From assembly GCA_026416125.1 (NCBI GenBank), contig JAOAFT010000013.1, forward strand, positions 1 to 62,616: 62,616 bases of DNA, read 5' to 3'. The position numbers were made by a program, and so were the translations under genes. This document shows positions 19,658 to 27,765 of the stretch, one piece after another; positions within the stretch are counted from its first letter, which is position 1; each line of letters starts with the position of its first letter. The notes under the pieces are model-generated. The model was not told the DNA's origin, searched no databases, and saw nothing but the letters and a program-made list of their open reading frames with translations. Source of the stretch: Bacteroidota bacterium (GTDB lineage Bacteria > Bacteroidota > Ignavibacteria > UBA10030).

Positions 19658-20347
19658 ATGGGCGTATACCGTATTCTGGTTATTATGATTGGTATTCTCT
19701 GGGTTGGTGTAATGCAACTGTGGTCTCAAACAACTGATCAACAAGAACCAACACCAAACATAAACTTCGACTGGGCATTTGGCGCGTTAGTGGGACAAGA
19801 AAAAAGCTTTGTTACAATCACACGTGATACTGTTCTAAAGAGTGGAGATGAGCTCAAGATGATGGTAAGACTCCAGAGTGAATGCTACGTATATGTTGTT
19901 TTCTATGGATCAAAGGGAGAAGTTGAGTTGCTCTTTCCATACTCACTACAGCAGTTTCAAAAAGACTATACAATCGGGAAAAATTATTACATTCCGCAGG
20001 GACGAATGTGGATGAAACTTGATCAAAACACAGGGAAAGAACGCTTCTTTATCGTTGCATCGAGTGAACGTCTTCTCAAGCTTGAAGCACTCCTCTCAGA
20101 ATACTTTGCAAGCAAGGGAGAAGCCACAAAAAAAGAAAAGGGAGAACGAGTTATTGCTGAGATACGTGAGCTGCGAAAGAGTTTTGCATCCTATGCGACA
20201 ATTGCTGAAAAACCAATTACCATCGGAGGGAATATTCGAAGCACCAGTACAGTTGAAGATCGTCGAAGAATTGACCTCGCTGATTTTGCAATAGCTATAC
20301 GTGCGAAAAATTTTTACAGTAAGACATTTACCATTGACCACCAGTAG
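19658..20347 (+). CDS. DUF4384-type exported protein
   Basis: This 229-residue protein has a signal peptide (about 1-24, ending LWSQ) and one DUF4384-like domain (about 45-140). The domain shows the pattern LKSGDELKMMVRLQSECYVY, then LLFPYS and a YYIP element. A helical tail rich in Lys and Glu follows. DUF4384 domains are often found fused to or beside bacterial caspases and serine/threonine kinases; their biochemical role is not known to me. Here it follows the caspase gene by 20 bases and overlaps the cyclase start, which argues for a common task. Export to the periplasm is inferred from the signal peptide. Confidence 0.75.
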   Translation: MGVYRILVIMIGILWVGVMQLWSQTTDQQEPTPNINFDWAFGALVGQEKSFVTITRDTVLKSGDELKMMVRLQSECYVYVVFYGSKGEVELLFPYSLQQFQKDYTIGKNYYIPQGRMWMKLDQNTGKERFFIVASSERLLKLEALLSEYFASKGEATKKEKGERVIAEIRELRKSFASYATIAEKPITIGGNIRSTSTVEDRRRIDLADFAIAIRAKNFYSKTFTIDHQ

Positions 20348-22310
20348 TTTTCGAAACGTACGGGACACGATAATTATCATCGTGTCTGCCTTTCTCTTTG
20401 GATATACACTTGTTTGGCTTGTTCCTAGTTTGTTTGAAACGTGGAACTTACAAGCTGTTGATAAGCTTTTTCTTCTACGCTACCGCTACTTCCCAGAACG
20501 ATATCCGTACAACCACCATATCGTCCATGTGGATGAAACAGATAGTACCGTTCAAGTACTCGGAGGATCATATTTAACTCGAGAACACTACGCACGTGTT
20601 GTAAAGAATTTGGGAACTATGCAAACAGCCGCACAAGCATGGGATTACATTTTTCGAGCACCTTCTTCACCAGAAGAAGATACCCACTTCCTCCAGGCAA
20701 ATCGGGAAGCGAAGAATACCTACTATGGTCTAGCCTTTGGGTTACGGAAACGACAACTGAAGAATGAAGCGCCGCGACCTCGTGCACATCGGGAGTATTT
20801 GCAGACAACAAAGTGGTACATTAATGTTGAAGGTGACACGAGTGAATTGTACGTCGGTGTCAATCCAATTATAACATTTCCTGAACTTGCTCACTCAGCT
20901 CGAGGTTTGGGTTTTTTGAGCTTACACATTGATCAAGATGGTGTATTTCGCCGTGCCCCGCTTCTTGTACGTTATGAAGATGGGTTTTATCCAAGCTTAC
21001 CCTTTCGGGTGGTTTGTGACTATCTCCACGTTCAGCCGTCTGATATTCTGCTTAAACCAGGGAAGTATGTTATATTGCGCAATGCAAGAAAACCGAACGA
21101 ACCACCGCGCGACATTGTCATTCCTGTCGATAAACACTGTAATCTTCTGATCAATTTTGTTGGTCCATGGGAAGCCATGACACACTACAACATGGCTGCA
21201 ATCTACCATGCATCGGACGATCAAGACGCACTTGAGTACGATTGGACGCCACTACTGAAAGGAAAAATCGTTATCGTTTCTGTTGCTGCAACTGGTGCTG
21301 CCGATGTTGCTCCTGTCCCAACGGATAACGAATATCCTCTCAGTGGAGTGCATGCAAATGTGATTCATACAATTTTAACTGAGAACTTTCTTATTGTTCC
21401 ATCGGCTTTTGCAATGGTAGGAATCGAAGTGTTCCTGCTCTGTACAATTGGTTTCTTTGCATTACGATTCTCTTCTCGTGGATTATGGCTAGGGGCATTA
21501 TGCCTTATTGTTGTGTACGTTAGTGTGGTTATAGTTCTCTTTCTTGTAGGGAATATAATTCTCACCATCGTTCGTCCAGTTCTCATAGTTTCTGTCTCAG
21601 TTTTTGGTGTTCTTGCATACCGTTTTATTCGGGAAGAACGTGAGAAAGAAGCGTTACGCCACAGCCTTGAAGCATACCTCCCACCAACGCTCGTTAGGCG
21701 GATGATTGTTCACCCCGAAGTACTTTTCGAAGTACATAAACGTGAATTAACAATCCTCTTCAGCGACATAAAAAGTTTTTCTACTTACTCAGCTCCAATG
21801 GATCCAGACACTATTCAGCAATTTTTGAGTGAATACTTCAATGCAATGGTTGATATCGTGTTCCAGTATGAAGGGACCGTTGATAAGTACATTGGTGATG
21901 GTTTGATGGTTTTCTTTGGTGCGCCTGAATATCAACCCGATCATGCAGTTCGATGTGTGAAAGCAGCAATTGCAATGCAGAAGAAATGCAGGGAATTGAA
22001 GGGACAATGGATTGAGCGAGGGTTGTTTCCACTCCAAATACGTATTGGCATTAATACTGGTACTGTGGTCGTTGGAAACTTTGGTACTCCCAAAAAGCTT
22101 TCGTACACTGTACTTGGTTCTGATGTGAACCTCGCAAACAGACTCGAGTCAAATGCCCCTGTTGAGGGAATTATGATTTCACGTCGAACGTATGAATTAG
22201 TAAAAGATGTTATCCCCGCGTTGCCTCACGAACCAATCAAAGCAAAAGGATTCGATACACCTGTTGAAGTGTACATAATACCCGTCGATGATATTGATGT
22301 AAACTTATAG
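20301..22310 (+). CDS. CHASE2-domain class III adenylate/guanylate cyclase
   Basis: This 669-residue membrane protein has one N-terminal transmembrane helix (about 22-42) and an extracytoplasmic CHASE2 sensor (about 45-360). Three transmembrane helices follow (about 370-440), then a cytoplasmic class III cyclase domain (about 480-660). The metal-binding aspartates are present in LFSDIKSF (Asp489) and KYIGDGLMVFFG (Asp533), as are the transition-state Asn and Arg in VNLANRLES (Asn610, Arg614). It should be catalytically competent; whether ATP or GTP is used cannot be told. The GTG start at 20301 overlaps the DUF4384 gene by 47 bases; a TTG at 20334 is an alternative. The natural reading is that the CHASE2 domain senses something in the periplasm, where the caspase and DUF4384 proteins reside. 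Confidence 0.9.
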   Translation: MRKIFTVRHLPLTTSSFRNVRDTIIIIVSAFLFGYTLVWLVPSLFETWNLQAVDKLFLLRYRYFPERYPYNHHIVHVDETDSTVQVLGGSYLTREHYARVVKNLGTMQTAAQAWDYIFRAPSSPEEDTHFLQANREAKNTYYGLAFGLRKRQLKNEAPRPRAHREYLQTTKWYINVEGDTSELYVGVNPIITFPELAHSARGLGFLSLHIDQDGVFRRAPLLVRYEDGFYPSLPFRVVCDYLHVQPSDILLKPGKYVILRNARKPNEPPRDIVIPVDKHCNLLINFVGPWEAMTHYNMAAIYHASDDQDALEYDWTPLLKGKIVIVSVAATGAADVAPVPTDNEYPLSGVHANVIHTILTENFLIVPSAFAMVGIEVFLLCTIGFFALRFSSRGLWLGALCLIVVYVSVVIVLFLVGNIILTIVRPVLIVSVSVFGVLAYRFIREEREKEALRHSLEAYLPPTLVRRMIVHPEVLFEVHKRELTILFSDIKSFSTYSAPMDPDTIQQFLSEYFNAMVDIVFQYEGTVDKYIGDGLMVFFGAPEYQPDHAVRCVKAAIAMQKKCRELKGQWIERGLFPLQIRIGINTGTVVVGNFGTPKKLSYTVLGSDVNLANRLESNAPVEGIMISRRTYELVKDVIPALPHEPIKAKGFDTPVEVYIIPVDDIDVNL

Positions 22311-22318
22311 TAGTTCCA

Positions 22319-23173
22319 ATGATTTATACAACAGTAGAAGCGTTCGATTTCTGTCAACGCCTAGCGCGGAAGCATTACGAGAATTTCCCGGTTGCTTCAA
22401 TGCTTCTCCCGCGCAACATTCGGAAGCACGTTGCAGCAATTTATGCTTTTGCCCGCATAGCAGATGACAGTGCTGACGAAGGGACATACACGCCAGAAGA
22501 GCGGCTTTCCAAACTGGATGAATGGGAACGTCAATTACACGACTGTTATAGAGGGGTAGCATCGCACCCTGTTTTCATTGCCTTACGCGAGACGGTATCA
22601 CAGTTTGCTCTACCGATAGAATACTTCATGCAGCTCCTTACAGCGTTCCGTACAGATGTATGTACTAATAGGTATGGGACATGGAATGAAGTCTTAGAGT
22701 ACTGCAAAAACTCGGCGAATCCTGTTGGTAGGATTATGCTCCATCTCTTTGGATATACCGATCCTGAACGCACTATGCTCTCCGATGCAATTTGCACAGG
22801 ATTGCAGCTGACGAACTTTTGGCAAGATCTCTCTGTTGATGTCAAAAAGAATCGACTGTACGTTCCATTGGAAGAATGTCAACGGTACAATTGCTCAGCA
22901 GAAGATTTTCTATCGCTTCAGTTTTCACCCAACGTTTCAAAAGTTGTTAAGGAAATGGTTGACCGTACCGAGCAATTTTTTCAGCGAGGTACGAAGTTAG
23001 TATCTATTGTACGGTTTCCATTGAACTATGAATTAAAACTTACACTTCTTGGTGGTTCGGAAATTCTGGCACTCATACGGAAGCAACAGTATAATACATT
23101 TGTAAAACGTCCAGCACTTGGGGTTAAATCCGGTGTCGCTCTTCTTTTTCGTAGTTTTTTCATTAAATTATAG
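22319..23173 (+). CDS. hpnC: Squalene-pathway synthase HpnC
   Basis: This trans-isoprenyl diphosphate synthase of the squalene/phytoene family has 284 residues. The first Asp-rich motif is ADDSADE (about 48-54) and the second is in QLTNFWQDLSVDV (about 163-175). The block SANPVGRIMLHLFG is characteristic of HpnC. In the known three-enzyme route HpnD makes presqualene diphosphate, HpnC converts it to hydroxysqualene and HpnE reduces this to squalene. It starts eight bases after the cyclase stop and ends two bases before the next gene, hpnD, so it belongs to the same gene run. No hpnE is in the window. A carotenoid role cannot be fully excluded. Confidence 0.85.
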   Translation: MIYTTVEAFDFCQRLARKHYENFPVASMLLPRNIRKHVAAIYAFARIADDSADEGTYTPEERLSKLDEWERQLHDCYRGVASHPVFIALRETVSQFALPIEYFMQLLTAFRTDVCTNRYGTWNEVLEYCKNSANPVGRIMLHLFGYTDPERTMLSDAICTGLQLTNFWQDLSVDVKKNRLYVPLEECQRYNCSAEDFLSLQFSPNVSKVVKEMVDRTEQFFQRGTKLVSIVRFPLNYELKLTLLGGSEILALIRKQQYNTFVKRPALGVKSGVALLFRSFFIKL

Positions 23174-23175
23174 CT

Positions 23176-24054
23176 GTGAATATTCAAGCTCTTACTACAT
23201 ATGAGCAAAACAAGAAAAGTAATTTTTACTTTTCTTTTCTGAGCTTACCGAAAGCGAAGCGCCATGCTATTGAAACAATTTACGCTTTTTGCAGGGTAAC
23301 TGACGATATTGTCGATGAAGGGGAAAATGAAGAGGAAAAACATGTTCTCCTTTTGCAGTGGACTGATGAGTTAAAACGGTCACTCTATGGAGTTTCACAC
23401 TACGCCCTTCTCAATCGACTTGCCTCGATTATTCACCGCTTCAACATCCCAATAGAGTTATTCTATGAATTGATAAAAGGTATGGAAATGGATTTAACCC
23501 AAAAACGTTACGGGACGTTTGGGGAACTCGAGCTATATTGTTACCGTGTTGCTTCAACTGTTGGTCTTATTTGTGCTGAGGTATTTGGGTACCACCATGA
23601 ATCAACAAAACAGTATGCAAGTAATCTCGGTATAGCTCTTCAACTCACGAACATTTTGCGTGATATTAAAGATGATGCTCGACGTGGGCGCATTTATCTT
23701 CCACAGGAAGATCTACAACAATTTGGATATACAGAAGAAGAATTACTCAACGCTGTTTACAATGATCGATTTATTGCATTGATGAAGTTCGAGTGTGCAC
23801 GAGCGCGTTCATACTACTACAAAGCGAAACAGTATCTTGCTGAAGACGATAAACCTTTATTTACAGCAGCTCGCATCATGGGGAACATTTACTACCTTCT
23901 CCTGAAGCAGATTGAGCGACGGAACTACGATGTGTTTTCGAAAAAGATAGGTATAGCATCTGTCTATAAAATTTTTATAGCAACCCTTCTTCAGCTTCGG
24001 AAAAACATCCCCTTAAATGTTCATCGCTTCATTCGGAAAGAATTGCCTGCGTAG
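23176..24054 (+). CDS. hpnD: Presqualene diphosphate synthase HpnD
   Basis: HpnD condenses two farnesyl diphosphates to presqualene diphosphate, the entry step for hopanoids. The 292-residue protein has the family opening FYFSFLSLPKAKRHAIETIY, the first Asp-rich motif TDDIVDE (about 42-48), YCYRVASTVGL (typical of HpnD) and the second motif in QLTNILRDIKDDARRGR. It starts with GTG two bases after hpnC. It ends convergently, six bases from acpS on the other strand, with no visible terminator. Confidence 0.88.
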   Translation: MNIQALTTYEQNKKSNFYFSFLSLPKAKRHAIETIYAFCRVTDDIVDEGENEEEKHVLLLQWTDELKRSLYGVSHYALLNRLASIIHRFNIPIELFYELIKGMEMDLTQKRYGTFGELELYCYRVASTVGLICAEVFGYHHESTKQYASNLGIALQLTNILRDIKDDARRGRIYLPQEDLQQFGYTEEELLNAVYNDRFIALMKFECARARSYYYKAKQYLAEDDKPLFTAARIMGNIYYLLLKQIERRNYDVFSKKIGIASVYKIFIATLLQLRKNIPLNVHRFIRKELPA

Positions 24055-24060
24055 CTTGCC

Positions 24061-24459
24061 TTACTTCCCTTCAATAATTACGAAAGCAACAACAGTTGTG
24101 TCGGTGTGTGAAAGAGAAAGATGAACGTTGCACTTTTCAAGCGCTTTAGCGACTTCACCACAGAGGAGAATGTGTGGAGCGCCGGAATCATCGTTTACTA
24201 CTTCAATATCTTTCCATCGGAAAGCGCCACTCCACCCTGTACGCATCGCTTTTGCAACAGCTTCTTTTGCAGCGAACCGAGCAGCGAAGTGAATGTACGG
24301 TCGCTTCCGTGTCTTGCAGTACGCAACCTCCATATCACTGAATATTTTCTTGAAGAAATGATCTCCTTGCTTCTCAAGGACTTCTTTCATACGGGGGACG
24401 TCGACAACGTCAACTCCAATACCGAGGATTGTACCTTTTGTGTTATTGAGCATTTTCAT
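24061..24459 (-). CDS. acpS: Holo-[acyl-carrier-protein] synthase
   Basis: AcpS transfers 4'-phosphopantetheine from CoA to acyl carrier protein. The protein of about 132 residues shows the metal-binding opening GIGVDVVDVPRM and the conserved FAARFAAKEAVAKAM. The C terminus reads LSLSHTDTTVVAFVII, all as in the family. Three in-frame ATGs lie close together at 24468, 24459 and 24453; I picked the middle one, and the choice is uncertain. All overlap the 3' end of the upstream HAD gene. It is the last gene of a - strand run with ksgA, aroQ and a HAD hydrolase. Confidence 0.92.
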   Translation of the reverse strand: MKMLNNTKGTILGIGVDVVDVPRMKEVLEKQGDHFFKKIFSDMEVAYCKTRKRPYIHFAARFAAKEAVAKAMRTGWSGAFRWKDIEVVNDDSGAPHILLCGEVAKALEKCNVHLSLSHTDTTVVAFVIIEGK

Positions 24460-25126
24460 TCCGTACAATGTCGATCACTTGAGAAATATCGTCTATGTCG
24501 TAGTCTGCATGCGATACGATAGTACCAAAGGTGTTCCCATACCGGGCAAAAACTGTTTTCATTCCCACCTGCTTTGCACCAACAACATCCCGTTCTTCCC
24601 AATCACCTACCATCAATGCTTCGTGAGCAGGGACGTTTAAGAGGGAAAGAATTTTTACAAAAGGTTCAGGTGCAGGCTTTCGCTTTTCTGTATCGTCGTA
24701 GGTTACAACGGCGTCAAAAATATGATGGAAATTAAGGTAGCACAATCGGAGCCATGCTTCTCGTGCAGGTGCATCAGAAACAACGCCAAGTTTAAGGTGC
24801 ATTTTTGAAAGTTCAATGAGAGTCATCGTAACATGAGGATAGGGAACAAGCGCTGCTTCACGAGCTCGACGGTATGCAATAACTCCAGCTGAGAGAATTT
24901 TGTAGTCAATTTTGCTGAACTCTCGGTACAGTAACTCATCGAAAACGTTTTGAAATTCTATTCCTCGTTCTTGATAGATTTCATCGATTCGTCTTCGAAT
25001 TTCGTCTGGAGGAAGGTTTAACCCGGCATCGCGCATTGCATGGATAGCAGCATCAATTGCTTGTCGCTTCATTTGCATAAAATCTACGAGGGTATTATCG
25101 AGGTCAAAGACAACGGCTTTGATCAT
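24443..25126 (-). CDS. HAD-superfamily (subfamily IA) hydrolase
   Basis: This 227-residue phosphatase-like protein has motif I VFDLDNTLVD with nucleophile and acid Asp (residues 8 and 10), an alpha-helical cap (about 16-95), motif II VVSDAP, motif III lysine in EKRKPAPEPF and motif IV VGDWEERDVVGA. All catalytic residues are present; the substrate is unknown. I start it at ATG 25126, directly at motif I, which forms an ATGA overlap with the aroQ stop; the open frame extends 28 codons further up inside aroQ. Its 3' end overlaps acpS. Resemblance to archaeal-type TIGR02253 enzymes is an impression only. Confidence 0.85.
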   Translation of the reverse strand: MIKAVVFDLDNTLVDFMQMKRQAIDAAIHAMRDAGLNLPPDEIRRRIDEIYQERGIEFQNVFDELLYREFSKIDYKILSAGVIAYRRAREAALVPYPHVTMTLIELSKMHLKLGVVSDAPAREAWLRLCYLNFHHIFDAVVTYDDTEKRKPAPEPFVKILSLLNVPAHEALMVGDWEERDVVGAKQVGMKTVFARYGNTFGTIVSHADYDIDDISQVIDIVRNENAQ

Positions 25127-25554
25127 ACCGATTGCTTCGAATAATTGATGAACCACCATACTGCAAGTTCGTAGCTTGCTGCGCCGAATCCTGCAATGAT
25201 TCCTTTGCAAACAGGGGCAATCACAGAGATATGCCGGAATCCCTCACGCGCATGAGTGTTCGACAGATGGACTTCGATGACTGGTGTTGTGATAGCTGCA
25301 ATTGCATCCCGAATCGCATAGGAAGTGTGTGTGTATGCACCTGCATTGAGAACTATGCCATGTGCCGTTGCCGCATTTTGGAGAGCTGTCACAAGGTCTC
25401 CTTCACAATTCGATTGAAAAAATTCGAATGCTACCTGCGAAAACTTTTGTTGAAGTTGTGTCTCGATATCTTTCAGTGTAAGAGTACCATATATGTGTGG
25501 TTCACGAATTCCCAGTAGGTTCAAATTGGGTCCATTGATAACAACAATCTTCAT
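25123..25554 (-). CDS. aroQ: Type II 3-dehydroquinate dehydratase
   Basis: AroQ catalyses the third step of the shikimate pathway as a dodecamer. The 143-residue length is normal. Active-site features are NGPNLNLLGIREP (about 8-19), Tyr22 in HIYG, NAGAYTHTS (about 70-78), the catalytic His in EVHLSN (His96) and REGFRH (about 103-108). The stop codon overlaps the start of the HAD gene (ATGA). The upstream neighbour is the 88-residue unknown gene, 39 bases away. Confidence 0.95.
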   Translation of the reverse strand: MKIVVINGPNLNLLGIREPHIYGTLTLKDIETQLQQKFSQVAFEFFQSNCEGDLVTALQNAATAHGIVLNAGAYTHTSYAIRDAIAAITTPVIEVHLSNTHAREGFRHISVIAPVCKGIIAGFGAASYELAVWWFINYSKQSV

Positions 25555-25593
25555 ACAAAGACCTTTCCATAGTCCGACAGAACTGACATGTAT

Positions 25594-25860
25594 TTACGAA
25601 CGTGCGAGTTTTGCAAGTTCGTCTTCAATGAATTCTCGAATCGCAGGTTTTAAGTACACCTCGTCAATACCAACTTCTGCCAACCCTTGTGCAAGGACAG
25701 AGGCCTTTCGTGCAGGTAGGAGACGTTTGTTGATTACGATAAGTCGCTTTTCTTTAAGTACACAGTACCCTCCCTCGAAATCCCCTTTTTCGTACCGAAT
25801 TGCAATACCGCAGTTCCGTGCTAAGGCCTCCAATTCGTGAATCATGTACTCAGCGTTCAT
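25594..25860 (-). CDS. Conserved-looking 88-residue protein of unknown function
   Basis: This 88-residue soluble protein has no signal or membrane segment. It reads as an alpha/beta fold: a helix (about 3-16), beta strands around IAIRYEKGDFEGGYCVLKEK and RLIVINKRL, and two helices up to the end (AREFIEDELAKLARS-like tail). A CxxC motif is absent, with single cysteines at about 17 and 33. I do not recognise the family. Its position inside the ksgA-aroQ-HAD-acpS run and its coding quality support a real gene. It cannot be assigned a role from context, since the neighbours serve different pathways. Confidence 0.6.
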   Translation of the reverse strand: MNAEYMIHELEALARNCGIAIRYEKGDFEGGYCVLKEKRLIVINKRLLPARKASVLAQGLAEVGIDEVYLKPAIREFIEDELAKLARS

Positions 25861-25914
25861 AGGTTCACCAAGCTCTAGCTTTGCTAAAGAAAGTAGAAGA
25901 ATTTCCCATGAGTA

Positions 25915-26877
25915 TCAAGTATAGGTATTTGGTGTTATTAACCGCTCTTTGAACTGTTGCCAAGCATTTTGAATCCGTTGGCCTGTCCACATTGTAAGAA
26001 AAAAGAATGCAGCACCACCAATAAGATCGATAACATAGTGATAACGCAAGTACACCGTTGAAATAATGAGCAATATTGCAATAAGTGTAATTCCCCAGCG
26101 CGATGATATCTTATACTGATGACTTAAATATACAATAACGAGCGTCAGTTGTGTGTGCCCGCTTGGGAAGACGTCGCGTTGAACATAGTCGATAGCATTG
26201 GGCATTGAGAATGAAATCGATTCACCAGCATTGATAAATTCACGCATGAATGGGGTAAGCCACAGTCCAGGTAGTTCTTCGTTGATTGCATAGAAGTTGT
26301 GGAGTGTAAAACGTGGTCCAACAGCAGGAAGGAGGAAGTAACCTAAGTATGATAGGTAAAATCCGTACACAATGAAAAATGCAGCACGATCAAAAGTGCT
26401 CATATCGTACTTTCGAAACAATTCATATCCAAGAATGATGAAGAGGAAGTAATACGAAAAATATGCCCACTGAAGGATTTCCGTGAGAATAGGATGAGCA
26501 AATTGTGAAAGCCATACAGTTGGATCAACGCCAAAGAACCATCGGTCGATAGCAATGAAGAGTTGGTCGTAGTCAATTGGATGGATAGGACGAACCATCA
26601 GGTAAATTTCTTTGAACACGAAGAGGATGAATGGGTAGTAGTACCAGCGATGGAGTGCACCCCAAATATTTGAACGTGAGTCATATGCTTTTTTAGAAAG
26701 CAACAATATCCCGATTGTAACACTACAATTTACTAATATGAGAAGTGACGCTTGCTCTACACGTTGGAAGAAAATGATGTTTAAGAAAGTAAGCAACGTA
26801 AGAAACACAATGGAGACAACATCTGCAGGTGTTAGGGGAAGGAGGAAAGGGGAGAATGCAGAAATTAGTTTATTCAT
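25915..26877 (-). CDS. PAP2-family integral membrane phosphatase/phosphotransferase
   Basis: This protein of about 320 residues has several transmembrane helices and the PAP2 core motifs PSGHTQLTLV and YLRYHYVIDLIGG, which supply the active-site His residues. The layout (GVDPTVWLSQF luminal segment, helices either side) resembles the Aur1/Ipt1-like PAP2_3 subgroup that acts on lipid phosphates or inositol lipids. The substrate is unknown; undecaprenyl-diphosphate recycling is one option. In-frame ATGs lie at 26904, 26883 and 26877, all overlapping the ksgA 3' end; I chose the one with the least overlap. Confidence 0.82.
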   Translation of the reverse strand: MNKLISAFSPFLLPLTPADVVSIVFLTLLTFLNIIFFQRVEQASLLILVNCSVTIGILLLSKKAYDSRSNIWGALHRWYYYPFILFVFKEIYLMVRPIHPIDYDQLFIAIDRWFFGVDPTVWLSQFAHPILTEILQWAYFSYYFLFIILGYELFRKYDMSTFDRAAFFIVYGFYLSYLGYFLLPAVGPRFTLHNFYAINEELPGLWLTPFMREFINAGESISFSMPNAIDYVQRDVFPSGHTQLTLVIVYLSHQYKISSRWGITLIAILLIISTVYLRYHYVIDLIGGAAFFFLTMWTGQRIQNAWQQFKERLITPNTYT

Positions 26878-27673
26878 GACCATGCTGTGATAGTTGTGAA
26901 ACATGTTGTGTTAATTGAAGAAACTCTCTGAGTGTGAGAGTTTCAGGACGTCTGTTCAAATTCAATGGAAGTGTACGAAGCATTGCTGGTGAAAGACCGA
27001 AGTATTGGAGACTATTCTTAAGAGTTTTTCGCCGTTTCCCGAAGGTTGCTTTAACGATACTAAGAAAGAGAGCTTCATTCACGTCTGCTATAGTGTGACG
27101 AAACAGAAAACGAACGAGTGCCGAATTGACAGTAGGTTTGGGGTAAAACACATTCCGTGAGATAGTGAAAAGAAGAGTTGGATCGGTGTAGAATTGCGAT
27201 ACAACAGAGAGAATACCATACGCTTTTGAATTCGGTTGAGCAACAATACGTTGTGCTACTTCTCGCTGCACCATGAGAGTTGCATCGACAATAGCTGAAT
27301 GGTGATTGAAGAGATGGAAGAGGATGGAACTCGTCAAGTAGTAAGGAATGTTTCCAACTATTCGTAGCTGTTTCCTGTATGTGTAGCAAAGTTCCGAAAT
27401 GTTAATGGTGCGAATATCCTGGTGGTACAAGCGAATGCGTGGACCAAATTCTTTCTGAAGAAGGGGAATTACGCGGTGGTCCACTTCGACGGCCAAGAGC
27501 AGAATTGGGTATTCAACAAGTAAGCGTGTTAAGGCACCATCGCCTGCACCTATTTCTACAACAATGTCACCGTCGCGGAGGTTTAGTGATTGTACAATCT
27601 TTCGGAGTACATTTGTATCGCGTAAAAAGTGTTGTCCAAGTGATTTTTTGGGTTTGACAGTGTTTTCTTTCAT
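26870..27673 (-). CDS. ksgA: 16S rRNA dimethyladenosine transferase KsgA
   Basis: KsgA (RsmA) dimethylates two adjacent adenines near the 3' end of 16S rRNA late in small-subunit assembly. The 267-residue protein begins MKENTVKPKKSLGQHFLRD, with the SAM motif VVEIGAGDGALTRLL and catalytic motif GNIPYYLTSS. A C-terminal helical domain contains FGKRRKTLKNSL. I start it at the ATG at 27673, preceded by GGAAGAG; the open frame extends nine codons further without a ribosome-binding site. It is the first gene of a - strand run and is divergent from the polysaccharide locus. Confidence 0.95.
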   Translation of the reverse strand: MKENTVKPKKSLGQHFLRDTNVLRKIVQSLNLRDGDIVVEIGAGDGALTRLLVEYPILLLAVEVDHRVIPLLQKEFGPRIRLYHQDIRTINISELCYTYRKQLRIVGNIPYYLTSSILFHLFNHHSAIVDATLMVQREVAQRIVAQPNSKAYGILSVVSQFYTDPTLLFTISRNVFYPKPTVNSALVRFLFRHTIADVNEALFLSIVKATFGKRRKTLKNSLQYFGLSPAMLRTLPLNLNRRPETLTLREFLQLTQHVSQLSQHGHE

Positions 27674-27765
27674 AACTCTTCCAATATAGCGAACACACAA
27701 TGGAAGTTCAATGAATCTTGCTTATGGAACGTTTTCGATGTATTTTTTTGTGAAAGGTATACAAT

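Noticed and set aside
24121-24522. Open frame of 133 codons on the + strand opposite acpS
   Set aside because: acpS on the other strand has all family motifs; this frame has none.
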